The notes below the pieces were generated by a model, which saw only the letters and a program-made list of their open reading frames with translations, had not been told where the DNA came from and searched no databases. From positions 4,030,001 to 4,094,000 of the forward strand of contig NZ_CP031705.1 of NCBI RefSeq assembly GCF_022701255.1: DNA of 64,000 nt. The letters run 5' to 3'. A program made the position numbers and the translations under genes. This DNA is from Microcoleus vaginatus HSN003. GTDB lineage: Bacteria > Cyanobacteriota > Cyanobacteriia > Cyanobacteriales > Microcoleaceae. Below are positions 27,769-37,041 of the stretch, in pieces. Each line of letters starts with the position of its first letter. Within the stretch, counting starts at the first letter, position 1.

Positions 27769-30651
27769 CTACTGCATTCCTAGCTGTCGCCTTAACGCTT
27801 CTGGAACATCAACGGCTGTATCCAAACCTCGAACATTCTCCCAGTTTGTGTCTTCATCCCATTTGATATCTCCAAAAGTGCGATCGCTGAGGTCTGCGCC
27901 GCTGAGGTATGCGCCTAAGAGGCGTGCGCCGCTGAGGTCTGAGCCGCTGAGGTCTGCGCCTAAGAGGCGTGCGCGGCTGAGGTATGCGCGGCTGAGGTTT
28001 GCGTCGAATAGGTTTGCGCCGAAGAGGTCTGCGCCGCTGAGGTTTGCGCCGCTGAGGTTTGCGCCGAATAGGTTTGCGCCGAAGAGGTTTGCGCCGCTGA
28101 GGTATGCGTCGCTGAGGTTTGCGCCGAAGAGGTTTGCGCCGAATAGGTTTGCGCCGAAGAGGTTTGCGCCGCTGAGGTTTGCGCCGAATAGGTTTGCGCC
28201 GCTGAGGTTTGCGCCGCTGAGGAATCTCCCAACTGTTTGCAAAAAGCCAGAATTCCCAACACAACAGCTATAACCGATGAGACGCAACAACCGACTTGCA
28301 TCGTCAAGTTTACCTTCAGCATTAGGTCTCCCACCAGGATAAAACACCATTGTGGCTTTGAATTCATCTTTCTCCTGACCGTAACGGTGCAACTCCAACA
28401 GCAAAATCATCACATTCAAACCAGCATAAATATCTATTTGTCGCTGTCCCAATTCTTGGGTTTTCAATTGTTCTCGCAGCAGCCGCAGCTTCTTCTGAGG
28501 CAAACTTTCCGGCAGCATATCAATAAATTCCCCCTCGCACCACCGCTGATAAAAATTTTCCAGACGCTGGAATAACTCCACAGGGCGAAACTGATTTTCC
28601 TCCCCTGGAGCGGCCGGAGTTGTTAACAACCCCATCAAATATTCCACAATTTCTTCTGTCAGCGGCCCATAACCCAACAAATCATAAATCTCCCAGTCCA
28701 TCTGAGAGTCTTGAGTATTAAATCCTCTACCTTTTTTTCCCGGTTCCGTCCACTCTTCCAGACTTTCTTTCAACCGTTCCGCACACAGAAATTCACCAAA
28801 ACTCTTGTGTACAAACTCCACAGAACCTTCTTTACTGCCTTGCTGAAGATAAAAAACCGCCAAAGCATTTCTCAGAGGATTATCACCAATCCGTTTTTGT
28901 GCTTCTTCAAGTAATGCTTTAACCGAGTTGTTTTCTCTCAATCGTTCCTCAATCATCGCTACAGGAGCGCATTCCCCTCCCGACTGCACCACGCACAACC
29001 CTGCTTCTGTAAGGATGCGCCGCAAATCTTCTGTTTCCAGTTCGGTCAAATTGCGATTGAGCAATTTAGACCGCTGTTCTGTGAGTACCCAATTCACAGC
29101 TTGGTTGTAAATTAAAATTTTTGCTTGAGTGCTGTTAGTTCCTTGAAAATTTTCAACTTTCAACGTTTCGTCCCGGTGCATTGCCGCTAATAAATAAAGC
29201 AATAGCGGTTCTCGCGCTAAGTCTGATTTTACCTGTTCAGGACAGCGTTCGTGTTGCAAAAACTGCTGAAAAGCTGAAGTTGTTTCCGCCCCAAATTGGG
29301 CTTCCCACTTGGTCAACCACTGCTGCTGAAGTCCGTTATCCATCACCTGAATTTCGACTCGCTCTAGGTTGTCCGGCATTTGCCTTTCAATCCCTTGCAA
29401 AGCTAAAGTTCTCCCAGTAATCAAAACCCGGTGTCCCATTTCCGAATACCGATCGCAGTCCCGCTGAAATTGTCCTACTTGCTTGAGAAATTGCTCTAAA
29501 CCGCCGCTGCTTCTCCCTTCCATCAGCAACTCGTCAAAGCCATCCAAGAAAAACAAATATCGCGTGTTTCTATCTGTAAACCAGCCTTTGCTAGCAAAAC
29601 CAGCATTAACTGCTTCTTGTAGCGTTTCTCGAAAACTCTTTTGCAATGTAGGAATATCTCGCAGTCGAATTAACACGGGTGTCCAAATTGGATGCAAATG
29701 TTGCCGCACCCAGTCAGCAAACATCCGACAAAAAACGCTTTTACCGCGTCCGGGCCCAGCTTCGACAAACATCACCCGATTTTGTCTGTTTTTATCCTCA
29801 AGCAAGTCTTTTGCCCAACTTTCTAAATCGAAATCTTCTGCATCTTCAATAACCTCGCCATTTTTATCAATTGCCTGTGCCTTCAGAGGCACGTAGATAT
29901 CCTTGAATGAAAAATTTTCTGCAAATACAGGTTGTAGCGGTAGAGTGGCAATCTGTTCTTGCAGGTAATTGTCAATGCTGTGATATTTCTCCTGTTCCTC
30001 CCGCCATTCGCTGAAAGAAGGCTGTCCAAGATGTTTCATTGCTTCGCCCGAAACTGCCCAAGCTTCGATCAAATAGCGGTGAGTATTCGCAGCAACTCTC
30101 TTTGTCAAAATTTGAGCTTCATCGGCCTTCAGTCCGGCTTGTTGCAGCCGTTCTGACAGCACTAGGTTAAATTCCGTGGCTAACATCGAATCCCGGAAGC
30201 AAATAACAATTTCTTTGGCTGCTTTATCGCTCAATTCCCAATCCGCCAATTTCTTAAGCAACTGCTTTACTTTATCGGAAACCGGAGTTTGCCCGATGCG
30301 ATTTAACAGACTCTCGTCTTGTCCAAGAAACTCCTTAAAACTTTCCAGATAAGCCTCCTGACTGACGAGGAAAATGCACTCAGCTAAAGTCGGCTGCTGT
30401 TGAGTTTTTTCAATAAAAAACGCCAGCATTTTCGCCGCCATCCCGACAAATGGCAATCCAGTTCCCACAACTTGAGCTAAGGGAGAGTTCAAAGCCTCTA
30501 GCAGCAAGTTGCTATTGTCCAGCCCTTGTTCTTTGAACATTTTTGCCAATTCGGCGGCTGTTTTGCCTGCTTCTCCGATTGCCTCCGCTGCGTCGGCGGA
30601 AAACAGTTCTTTGATATCAGTATTTAAGAATTTCCCGATGCGATTTGCCAT
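27769..30651 (-). CDS. NACHT NTPase with C-terminal pentapeptide repeats
   Basis: A 960-residue STAND protein. Residues 1-230 are a helical N-terminal region of unknown type. The NACHT NTPase follows: Walker A EAGPGRGKSVF (299-305), Walker B RYLFFLDGFDELL (365-376), sensor-like VLITGR (409-414), and the distal VEFVHKSFGEFLCAERL (611-627) typical of NACHT winged-helix regions. A linker leads to about 23 A(N/D)LxG pentapeptide repeats at 811-925, expected to form a right-handed beta-helix. Bacterial NACHT proteins include anti-phage defence factors; here the pentapeptide helix stands where a sensor would be. Defence is inferred. It stands alone, and no effector enzyme domain is recognised. Confidence 0.88.
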   Translation of the reverse strand: MANRIGKFLNTDIKELFSADAAEAIGEAGKTAAELAKMFKEQGLDNSNLLLEALNSPLAQVVGTGLPFVGMAAKMLAFFIEKTQQQPTLAECIFLVSQEAYLESFKEFLGQDESLLNRIGQTPVSDKVKQLLKKLADWELSDKAAKEIVICFRDSMLATEFNLVLSERLQQAGLKADEAQILTKRVAANTHRYLIEAWAVSGEAMKHLGQPSFSEWREEQEKYHSIDNYLQEQIATLPLQPVFAENFSFKDIYVPLKAQAIDKNGEVIEDAEDFDLESWAKDLLEDKNRQNRVMFVEAGPGRGKSVFCRMFADWVRQHLHPIWTPVLIRLRDIPTLQKSFRETLQEAVNAGFASKGWFTDRNTRYLFFLDGFDELLMEGRSSGGLEQFLKQVGQFQRDCDRYSEMGHRVLITGRTLALQGIERQMPDNLERVEIQVMDNGLQQQWLTKWEAQFGAETTSAFQQFLQHERCPEQVKSDLAREPLLLYLLAAMHRDETLKVENFQGTNSTQAKILIYNQAVNWVLTEQRSKLLNRNLTELETEDLRRILTEAGLCVVQSGGECAPVAMIEERLRENNSVKALLEEAQKRIGDNPLRNALAVFYLQQGSKEGSVEFVHKSFGEFLCAERLKESLEEWTEPGKKGRGFNTQDSQMDWEIYDLLGYGPLTEEIVEYLMGLLTTPAAPGEENQFRPVELFQRLENFYQRWCEGEFIDMLPESLPQKKLRLLREQLKTQELGQRQIDIYAGLNVMILLLELHRYGQEKDEFKATMVFYPGGRPNAEGKLDDASRLLRLIGYSCCVGNSGFLQTVGRFLSGANLSGANLFGANLSGANLFGANLFGANLFGANLSDAYLSGANLFGANLFGANLSGANLSGADLFGANLFDANLSRAYLSRARLLGADLSGSDLSGARLLGAYLSGADLSDRTFGDIKWDEDTNWENVRGLDTAVDVPEALRRQLGMQ

Positions 30652-30948
30652 TTTTACCTGCCCTGTTTCACAAGAGAGAAGCTGAGAAAATCTACATTTA
30701 ACTCTGTAAGCATTCCGTAGTTCGTCGCCACAAATCTGTTCTCAAACTAACAATTAGAAAAGATTAACTCTCTTTTACCTTGACAAAACTCCAACAACCC
30801 GCAATAATAGTAGATTGTCTGTCTAAATCCGGCTCGGATCAGGTTAAGACATTCCAAAAGCTGGAGAGCAGTCAGCAGTCAAAAGTCCACAACGACCAAT
30901 GACCAATGACTCATCAGCTACCTGTACGGCAATTTCAACCACCATCCC

Positions 30949-31341
30949 ATGACTTACGCAATCATTGAAACCGGCGGCAAACAATTTCGGGTAGAACCAG
31001 GCCGCTTCTACGACATCGAACTGCTTCACGTTGAAGCTGAATCCAAAGTCACCATAGACAAAGTATTTCTGATCCAGCACGAAGACGAGGTTCATATCGG
31101 CCAGCCTCTACTAGAAAATGCGACAGTAGAAGGAACGGTTCTCCGGCATTTCCGGGGCCGCAAAGTCCTCGTCTACAAGATGAAGCCGAAAAAGAAAACT
31201 CGGAAGAAAAAAGGGCACCGTCAAGAAACAACTCGCTTTATGATTGACTCCATCAGCGTCAACGGTACAGTCTTGGCCGCCAGAGACTTAACTCAAGCAG
31301 TTGTGGAAACTCCCCAAACCGCCGAAACTGATTCAGAATAA
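30949..31341 (+). CDS. rplU: 50S ribosomal protein L21
   Basis: A structural protein of the large ribosomal subunit. The 130 residues start MTYAIIETGGKQFRVEPGRF and contain VYKMKPKKKTRKKKGHRQ, the basic rRNA-binding region. The C-terminal extension (ARDLTQAVVETPQTAETDSE) beyond the usual ~103 residues is seen in cyanobacteria. The next gene, rpmA, follows 27 bp later. Confidence 0.97.
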   Translation: MTYAIIETGGKQFRVEPGRFYDIELLHVEAESKVTIDKVFLIQHEDEVHIGQPLLENATVEGTVLRHFRGRKVLVYKMKPKKKTRKKKGHRQETTRFMIDSISVNGTVLAARDLTQAVVETPQTAETDSE

Positions 31342-31368
31342 AAAATAGTAAATACAGTTGAGGATATT

Positions 31369-31668
31369 ATGGCCCACAAGAAAGGTACAGGCAGTACACG
31401 TAACGGACGCGACTCTAATTCTCAGCGTCTGGGTGTCAAAAAGTACGGCGGTCAAGTTGTCAGAGCAGGCAACATTTTGATCCGTCAGCGCGGCACCAAA
31501 TTTCACCCTGGTAACAATGTAGGTATCGGCAGAGATGATACTCTGTTTGCCATGATTGACGGTGTGGTGACTTTTGAAAGAAAAGGCAAAACTCGCAAGA
31601 AAGTCAGCATTTATCCTGTTGTAGCAGCACCTGTGGCTGAACCAGTGGCTGAAGCTGTCGCAGTTTAA
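31369..31668 (+). CDS. rpmA: 50S ribosomal protein L27
   Basis: A ribosomal protein near the peptidyl-transferase centre. The 99 residues begin [20 protein letters not shown] and include [20 protein letters not shown]. It lacks the Firmicute-type N-terminal extension. The C-terminal tail is Ala/Val/Pro-rich ([15 protein letters not shown]). It forms an operon with rplU. Confidence 0.97.
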   Translation: MAHKKGTGSTRNGRDSNSQRLGVKKYGGQVVRAGNILIRQRGTKFHPGNNVGIGRDDTLFAMIDGVVTFERKGKTRKKVSIYPVVAAPVAEPVAEAVAV

Positions 31669-31671
31669 TTC

Positions 31672-31985
31672 CTCGTTCCTAGGCTATGCCTGGGAACGCA
31701 TATCTAGAGGCTCTGCCTCCTGATTTTCTATGTTATTAGAAAGTTACAGGAGGCAGAGCTTTTTGCAATTTGTTTCGCCGGAGAAAGGACTCTGGCTGCT
31801 TACGAAGAACCACAGAAGCAGGAAAAACTCTCGTTTTTAACTGGTTCCAAGGCTCTGCTTGGGAACCCATTAACTGGTTCCAAGGCTCTGCTTGGGAACC
31901 CATATCTAGAGGCTCTGCCTCGACACAGGATTAGGGAGGCAGAGCCTCCGGATTAGCATTACCAGGCATAGCCTGGTAACGAGTA
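31672..31985. repeat. dispersed palindromic repeats (GGCTCTGCC family)
   Basis: Several units fill the rpmA-thiS gap: ATATCTAGAGGCTCTGCCTC twice, a duplicated AACTGGTTCCAAGGCTCTGC (about 31838 and 31870, 32 bp apart), and GGCATAGCCTGGTAACGAG. They match the copies near 2259 and 17703 and are able to fold into hairpins. No gene is seen. Confidence 0.78.
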
Positions 31986-32012
31986 AGGACTGAAGTCCTC
32001 ACTACGAATCGG

Positions 32013-32225
32013 TTAGCCTCCTCCGACAATTGTGACAACTTCTAAGATGTCGCCCTCTTGCATCGGTGTAGTTTCCCAAAATTGTTTGTGCAGAATTTCC
32101 CCGTTGTACTCCACAGCCACCAAGCGCGGGTTTAATCCCAATTGTTCTAGTAATTTTGGTAACGGTGTGTCGATCGCACAATTGCGGGTTTCTCCGTTAA
32201 CTTGCAGCGCAATTTGATTTATCAT
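32013..32225 (-). CDS. thiS: sulfur carrier protein ThiS
   Basis: This ubiquitin-like carrier delivers sulfur for the thiazole ring of thiamine. The 70 residues start MINQIALQVNGETRNC and end with the required diglycine (VVTIVGGG, GG-terminal). It lies downstream of thiE on the same strand with 97 bp between, so the two may be co-transcribed. Confidence 0.93.
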   Translation of the reverse strand: MINQIALQVNGETRNCAIDTPLPKLLEQLGLNPRLVAVEYNGEILHKQFWETTPMQEGDILEVVTIVGGG

Positions 32226-32322
32226 AAGTAAAATATTAGTTTTCAGGGCGGGTTTTGTAACAAAATTATATTTTATGCACAGACTTCCTGCGCTAAACCC
32301 GCCCTACAAATCGCAAATAAAC

Positions 32323-33405
32323 CTAGCTTTTCCCGTGCAAAGCTTTCTGAGCTTTTAGATTCTGCATCCGAATCAACTGCGAGATGAAAAACTGCGTCAC
32401 TAAAGTAGGCTGTTCTGCTTCCATAATCGCCCGTACTGTGGCAACCCTTTGAGCTCCGGCATTCAATACTTCATCGAGGTTGTTGATATCAATTCCGCCG
32501 ATCGCAAACCACGGAATCGGCGACTTATCAGCAGCATACCGCACATAGTCCAAACCTGCCGCCTGTTTATCAGGTTTAGTAGGAGTGGAGTAAACCGGCC
32601 CAACTCCAATATAATCGGCTCCCGCATCAATAGCTCGCTGCATTTCCTCGCCATTGGTAGTCGAACAACCGATGATGCGTCCCGGGCCGAGCAACTTGCG
32701 CGCTTCCGCCACAGGCAAATCTTGCTGTCCTAAGTGTACGCCGTCGGCATCCGCTGCGATCGCAAAATCCACGCGATCGTTCACAATCAGCAAAGCATCG
32801 TAGCGGTGACAAAGTTCGCAAAGCTTGCGCGCGTTAGCCAGCTTGGCGCCATCGTCTGAGTTTTTGTCGCGGTACTGCACCAAAGTCAGTCCGCCTTGCA
32901 AAGCAGCTTCCACGACTCCCATCAAGTTGTCTCTCGGCGAAGTTACAAGGTATAACTGCGATCGAAGTAACTGCTGGTAGCGCCGGTAAGCCAGCAAATT
33001 GCTTTCGAGAGTATAAACCCGATAGCGCATCTGCTTAAAAGCCGCGCCCATATTCCGATCGTAAATTTTGCCATACTCTTCGAGTACCCGCAGAGCTTCT
33101 TCCACCCGACAGAAATTCGCCTCCAGTAGCTGCTGAATGCTCGAACGCTGCTCTTCCTGCGGGTGAGTCAACTCCGTACCCGGATCACCCGGCGTATCCC
33201 TAGCACTCCGAAGTTCTGCGACGTGCCAAGCAGCCAATTCTTGACGCAGTTGCTTGCACTCGCCAGCTAAATCCGCGCTGTTGAGACCAAACCTGCACCA
33301 TTCTTCAATAATTCTCAACCCTTCGCGCGATCGATCTAAATTTGCATCTAAAATCCGGCAGAGGGCTGGCTGTGCCGGTAAAGTTCTGTTTTGTTTGTCG
33401 GTCAT
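32323..33405 (-). CDS. thiE: thiamine-phosphate synthase ThiE, with N-terminal extension
   Basis: ThiE couples the pyrimidine and thiazole phosphates to thiamine phosphate. The protein has 360 residues: an N-terminal helical domain of about 145 residues (ILDANLDRSREGLRIIEEWC...) seen in cyanobacterial ThiE, followed by the TIM-barrel synthase. The active-site segments are LVQYRDKNSDD, LIVNDRVDFAIAADADGVHL, GQQDLPVAEAR, IIGCSTTN and DYIGVGPVYSTPTKPD. It forms a small thiamine locus with thiS. Confidence 0.94.
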   Translation of the reverse strand: MTDKQNRTLPAQPALCRILDANLDRSREGLRIIEEWCRFGLNSADLAGECKQLRQELAAWHVAELRSARDTPGDPGTELTHPQEEQRSSIQQLLEANFCRVEEALRVLEEYGKIYDRNMGAAFKQMRYRVYTLESNLLAYRRYQQLLRSQLYLVTSPRDNLMGVVEAALQGGLTLVQYRDKNSDDGAKLANARKLCELCHRYDALLIVNDRVDFAIAADADGVHLGQQDLPVAEARKLLGPGRIIGCSTTNGEEMQRAIDAGADYIGVGPVYSTPTKPDKQAAGLDYVRYAADKSPIPWFAIGGIDINNLDEVLNAGAQRVATVRAIMEAEQPTLVTQFFISQLIRMQNLKAQKALHGKS

Positions 33406-33762
33406 TCAGAACCACCCTAATTATAATTAATCTTACCAATCAACCCGCTACATTCTCCCACGCCGTCAAGATCGTGGCAAAGCAGGCGGCTTAATTTTGG
33501 CATAAACCAATGTAAATTCGACAATAATTTTTTAAGTTTTATTGAATTCGATGAAAACAAAGCATAATAGATCAAACTTGATGAGAGTGGAATCGTTAAA
33601 CTGCATACCACACTTCGGAGGAGAGCCGTGAGGTTAGCAGAACAACACAAAAGATTAAGGGAGAACAACCCAAACAGGCGGGCGTATTTAAACTTCGATC
33701 GCGAAAACCCGACACGAAACACCGGAGGCGAAACTCGGCTCACAGATAAGTTGCGTTTTTTT
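33406..33762. other. gap between thiE and the beta-helix gene
   Basis: No gene seen. A GGAGGAG at 33617-33623 with a GTG at 33628 offers an alternative start, 45 codons upstream, for the following gene. Confidence 0.4.
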
Positions 33763-35505
33763 ATGCTGATTTACTCACAACCGACCTGGTGCAAAGAAAA
33801 TCGATCGCAAAAATCTTGTTTGAGTTCTTGCCTTCTGCTCGTCTTTGCGATGACCGCCTTTTGCAACCCTCAACCGTCAGTTATCGCTGCCGGGATACCC
33901 GGAGTGCAGCTACTTTCTCAGACCCTGGAGAGCGACATTAATATACTTTACGTCAGCTCGACGGGCGGCAGCGACACGGGGGGCAACGGCAGCGATCAAG
34001 CTCCATTCAAAACCCTTACCTACGCCTTAAGCGTCGCCCCGCCCAAAACAGCGATTTTGCTAGCGCCCGGTACTTACAGCGAGCAAACCGGCGAAAAATT
34101 TCCATTAATGCTCAGGCCCAGCGTGACAGTTCAGGGAAATCCCAACACTCGCGGTCAGAATATTGTCATCAAAGGCGGAGGATACTTTATCAGTCCGACT
34201 TCGGCGGGTCAAAATATCGCGATTTTAGGCGCAGATGGGGCGGGACTCAGCGGGGTGACGGTGACGAATACCAACTATCGCGGTTACGCTTTGTGGATCG
34301 AATCGAGTTCTCCGACGGTTGTTAACAATACTTTTTCTGGCAGCACTCACGACGGCATTTCGGTAGTGGGTACTTCCAGGCCGACGATTGGCGGGAATGT
34401 TTTCTCGAAAAATGGAGCTAACGGCATTACGATTTTTGGCAGTTCCCAGCCGGAAGTTCGAGATAATGTGTTTGAAAACACGGGATTTGGGGTGAATGTA
34501 GCGCAGAACGCTTCGCCTCTGCTAATCGGTAACAAAATTACTCGCAATAAAGATGGCGTGGTGGTGCAAGCTAATGCTAGACCTGTGCTGCGTAACAATT
34601 ATATCGAGAGTAATCGCCGGGACGGAATTGTGGCGATATCGAGCTCTCTGCCGGATTTGGGAACTGCAGCCGAACCGGGGGGGAATGTCATTCGCAACAA
34701 CGGTCAGTACGATGTGAACAATGCGGCAAAAGGTCAAGTAATCCCCGCTTACGGCAATCAATTGTTGAGAACCCGGACGACGGGCTCGGTTGATGTGGCG
34801 GGAACTTTTAGCCCTCCGCCACCGGGGGGAGGTGCTTTGCAGCTAACGACCGATCGACCCCCCAGCATCGGTGGCCCAGACACTTCTCTCCCTGCTTACA
34901 CTCCCGGGCGGCTAAGTCCCAGAATTGAAAGAGCGCCACTTCCCCCGCCCGCGCCCGTTTCCAGGCGATCGGTGGAAAATCGATCGACACCGCCAAGCGC
35001 TCAGTTGCAGCAAGAGCTTTCTCCGAGAAATGCCGGTGCTTCATCGGTAGCCCAAGGGGCGATCGGAATTCCCGTGCCCGATCCGAATTTTCGATCGATT
35101 TCGGAAAGTTCGGTAGAGCAACCAATGATTTCTCCCAATTTTGATAGTTCGAGTTCGGTTTCTTCCGAGGGTAGATTGCCGGTTCCGGGCCGCAACATTC
35201 CTGTAGGAAGGGGCGGCTATGTACCTGCACCTTTAGGGGGGAATTCTTTGCCCGATGCCGCAGATAATTCGCCGTCATTCGATCGAGCCAGAGCTTTGGG
35301 TTTCCGGTATCGAGTTGTGGTGGATGCCAACAGTTGGCGCGATCGACAAAAAATGCAATCCCTCGTTCCCGGTGCTTTTCGCTCTTTTGCCAGCGGACGA
35401 CCGGTGATGCAAGCCGGTGCTTTTCGGGAACTCGAAAAAGCTGAGGAATTGCTACAAATGCTCAGCGCTAACGGTTTGAATGCTCAAATTGAAGAAATTA
35501 AATGA
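33763..35505 (+). CDS. DUF1565 beta-helix protein with C-terminal SPOR-like domain
   Basis: An exported protein of 580 residues from ATG 33763, or 625 from GTG 33628, which has the better ribosome site. The 33763 start places a Sec signal (SCLLLVFAMTAFC) at the N-terminus. Next comes DUF1565 (YVSSTGGSDTGGNGSDQAPF), a right-handed parallel beta-helix with repeats such as SPTVVNNTFSGSTHDGISVV, a Pro/Ser-rich linker, and a final SPOR-like segment (RYRVVVDANSW ... VMQAGAFRELEKAEELLQML). SPOR domains bind denuded peptidoglycan, so envelope location is likely. Enzyme activity is not evident. Confidence 0.8.
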   Translation: MLIYSQPTWCKENRSQKSCLSSCLLLVFAMTAFCNPQPSVIAAGIPGVQLLSQTLESDINILYVSSTGGSDTGGNGSDQAPFKTLTYALSVAPPKTAILLAPGTYSEQTGEKFPLMLRPSVTVQGNPNTRGQNIVIKGGGYFISPTSAGQNIAILGADGAGLSGVTVTNTNYRGYALWIESSSPTVVNNTFSGSTHDGISVVGTSRPTIGGNVFSKNGANGITIFGSSQPEVRDNVFENTGFGVNVAQNASPLLIGNKITRNKDGVVVQANARPVLRNNYIESNRRDGIVAISSSLPDLGTAAEPGGNVIRNNGQYDVNNAAKGQVIPAYGNQLLRTRTTGSVDVAGTFSPPPPGGGALQLTTDRPPSIGGPDTSLPAYTPGRLSPRIERAPLPPPAPVSRRSVENRSTPPSAQLQQELSPRNAGASSVAQGAIGIPVPDPNFRSISESSVEQPMISPNFDSSSSVSSEGRLPVPGRNIPVGRGGYVPAPLGGNSLPDAADNSPSFDRARALGFRYRVVVDANSWRDRQKMQSLVPGAFRSFASGRPVMQAGAFRELEKAEELLQMLSANGLNAQIEEIK

Positions 35506-35519
35506 AATGGTCATTAGTC

Positions 35520-35615
35520 ATTAGTTAACTGTTGACTGTTGACTGTTGACTGTTGACTGTTGACTGTTGAGTGTTGACTGTTGACTGTTGACTGTTAACT
35601 GTTGACTGTTAACAG
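35520..35615. repeat. heptamer tandem repeat (TGTTGAC)n
   Basis: About twelve units of TGTTGAC/TGACTGT, period 7, start 15 bp after the beta-helix gene. It is the reverse complement of the CAACAGT arrays near 45261 and 46833. The remaining gap to 36174 contains no gene that I can identify. Confidence 0.85.
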
Positions 35616-36174
35616 CCAAAGACTGCTGACTACTTCAAAAAAATCTCAAAATTTTAGGGCCTAGCATATCGGATGCCAGACCCTAAAAAGTTTGTAAATT
35701 AAATTGATTCAAGTGGGTTTTTAGCTCTACTGAGTTTCAGCAAACTACAACTAAGGTGGACTTTTTTGCAACTACTCTGCGGACGAGCTAGCTATCAGCG
35801 GAGTCTATTCAGACTTCTGTGTTTGACTGTGCGATCGCAACTTTTGATTAATCAAATAGCCTCAAGCTATCTAACAAATATCGATCGCAATGTCAACCTT
35901 TCTTTGCTAACAAGCTACACGGTTCAGGCGTTGCCTGCGGACTAGAGCCGAGCGGGACAAATACTCTAATTCCAAATTTTTTTATCCAAGTTTTTTGTGC
36001 TTCTTGGTTTTGCCCCTCATGTTTTTAAGTTAACACCAACTGCGCGCATAAAAACACTTTGTTTACCAAACTTGACACTTTTTGATGTGATGAAATACTT
36101 CCAAAAGCGATTATTAACAATTTGTACGATCGCCCGATACCGCAACGTGCACACCCGGCACTTTTCGCTTGCTG

Positions 36175-36852
36175 TCAACGCAGCAGAGCTTCCCAAGTTG
36201 CGCGGCCGACAATGCCGTCTGCTGGCAGTTGATATTGTCGCTGAGCCGCCTTGACAGCAGCTTGAGTTTCCGGGCCGAACACGCCGTCAGCCCTCACCCG
36301 CAAAAATCCCTTGGCCCGCAGCCGTTCTTGCAAATCTCTGACTGCCGCCCCCCGCATTCGTCTTCTCAAAACCGGAAAATTAGTTGATTGCACCTGGGGG
36401 TTAATCTCTGAATTGTCGGCATTTACAGGATCGTTAGCGATGGGGTTTTCGCTCGCGCTCGGAGTCGGAGGAAACAGTCGGTTCCAAGTATCTTGACCGA
36501 CTATGGCGTCGGGAGGCAGACCTGCTGCTTCCTGGAACTGAGACACAGCTCTAGCGGTGCTTTGTGAAAAAATCCCGTCTACAGTTCCAGTGTAAAAGCC
36601 CAATAATTTAAGAGCAGCTTGGAGTTCGATCACTTCTGAGCCGCGGCTGCCCAATTTGATTGCGGGGCGGACTATCGCACCTGTTTGAGCGATCGGGCTG
36701 TTAATGTTACCTTGTTCGGAGGTAGCTAGCTGTGCTGCAACAGGAGTAGGGGCGATCGAGCCTATTGCCAATAAACCGCACAAACTCCAGCCGAAGAGCA
36801 AACTCGGAACCTCGCGGGCTTCATTCCAGCTTGCTGTCAAGTTTTGGGACAT
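36175..36852 (-). CDS. exported protein with two peptidoglycan-binding domains
   Basis: A 225-residue protein with an N-terminal hydrophobic segment (SLLFGWSLCGLLAIGSIAPT) and two PG_binding_1 domains: LGSRGSEVIELQAALKLLGF...TVDGIFSQSTARAV, and RRRMRGAAVRDLQERLRAKG...RADGVFGPETQAAV. The ends VGQDTWNRLF and VGRATWEALL are typical. No catalytic domain is attached, so it probably anchors to, or modulates, the cell wall. Confidence 0.88.
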   Translation of the reverse strand: MSQNLTASWNEAREVPSLLFGWSLCGLLAIGSIAPTPVAAQLATSEQGNINSPIAQTGAIVRPAIKLGSRGSEVIELQAALKLLGFYTGTVDGIFSQSTARAVSQFQEAAGLPPDAIVGQDTWNRLFPPTPSASENPIANDPVNADNSEINPQVQSTNFPVLRRRMRGAAVRDLQERLRAKGFLRVRADGVFGPETQAAVKAAQRQYQLPADGIVGRATWEALLR

Positions 36853-36941
36853 TGGGAATTCGACCTTTGCAAAACTGGTAGCGATCGTACATCAAATCTG
36901 GAAAAAATTGGGAATTTCGGCAACGAGCAATCTACGGGTAA

Positions 36942-37041
36942 CGGATGGATGTTAAGCCAACAAGTCAAGCGTGAAGTTCGGGAACGCATTGGTAACGGCG
37001 AATTTAACTGATGGATTTTGAGCCAAGAAGTCAAGCGTGAA
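36942..37041. repeat. direct repeat (AAGTCAAGCGTGAAG)
   Basis: Two copies of about 34 bp sharing GATGGAT, TGAGCCAA/TAAGCCAA and AAGTCAAGCGTGAAG lie at about 36942-36975 and 37008-37041, upstream of the SdrD-B-like genes. Confidence 0.5.

Noticed and set aside
27710..28273. A long plus-strand frame of Arg/Phe/Ala/Pro repeats opposite the NACHT gene
   Set aside because: It is the antisense shadow of the pentapeptide-coding repeats. The 15-bp periodicity keeps other frames open, and there is no ribosome site or family match.
27854..28367. Two further minus-strand frames across the pentapeptide region
   Set aside because: They are alternative frames of the same 15-bp repeats, with low-complexity Arg/Lys or Ser/Ala/Gln products. 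The NACHT frame is the coding one.
33417..33743. A 108-residue minus-strand frame between thiE and the beta-helix gene
   Set aside because: Its composition is not protein-like in the first half, and it overlaps the likely promoter region of the rightward gene.
35520..35615. A possible CRISPR array, because of the regular repeats
   Set aside because: The unit is only 7 bp with no spacers. The same holds for the arrays at 45258 and 46833.
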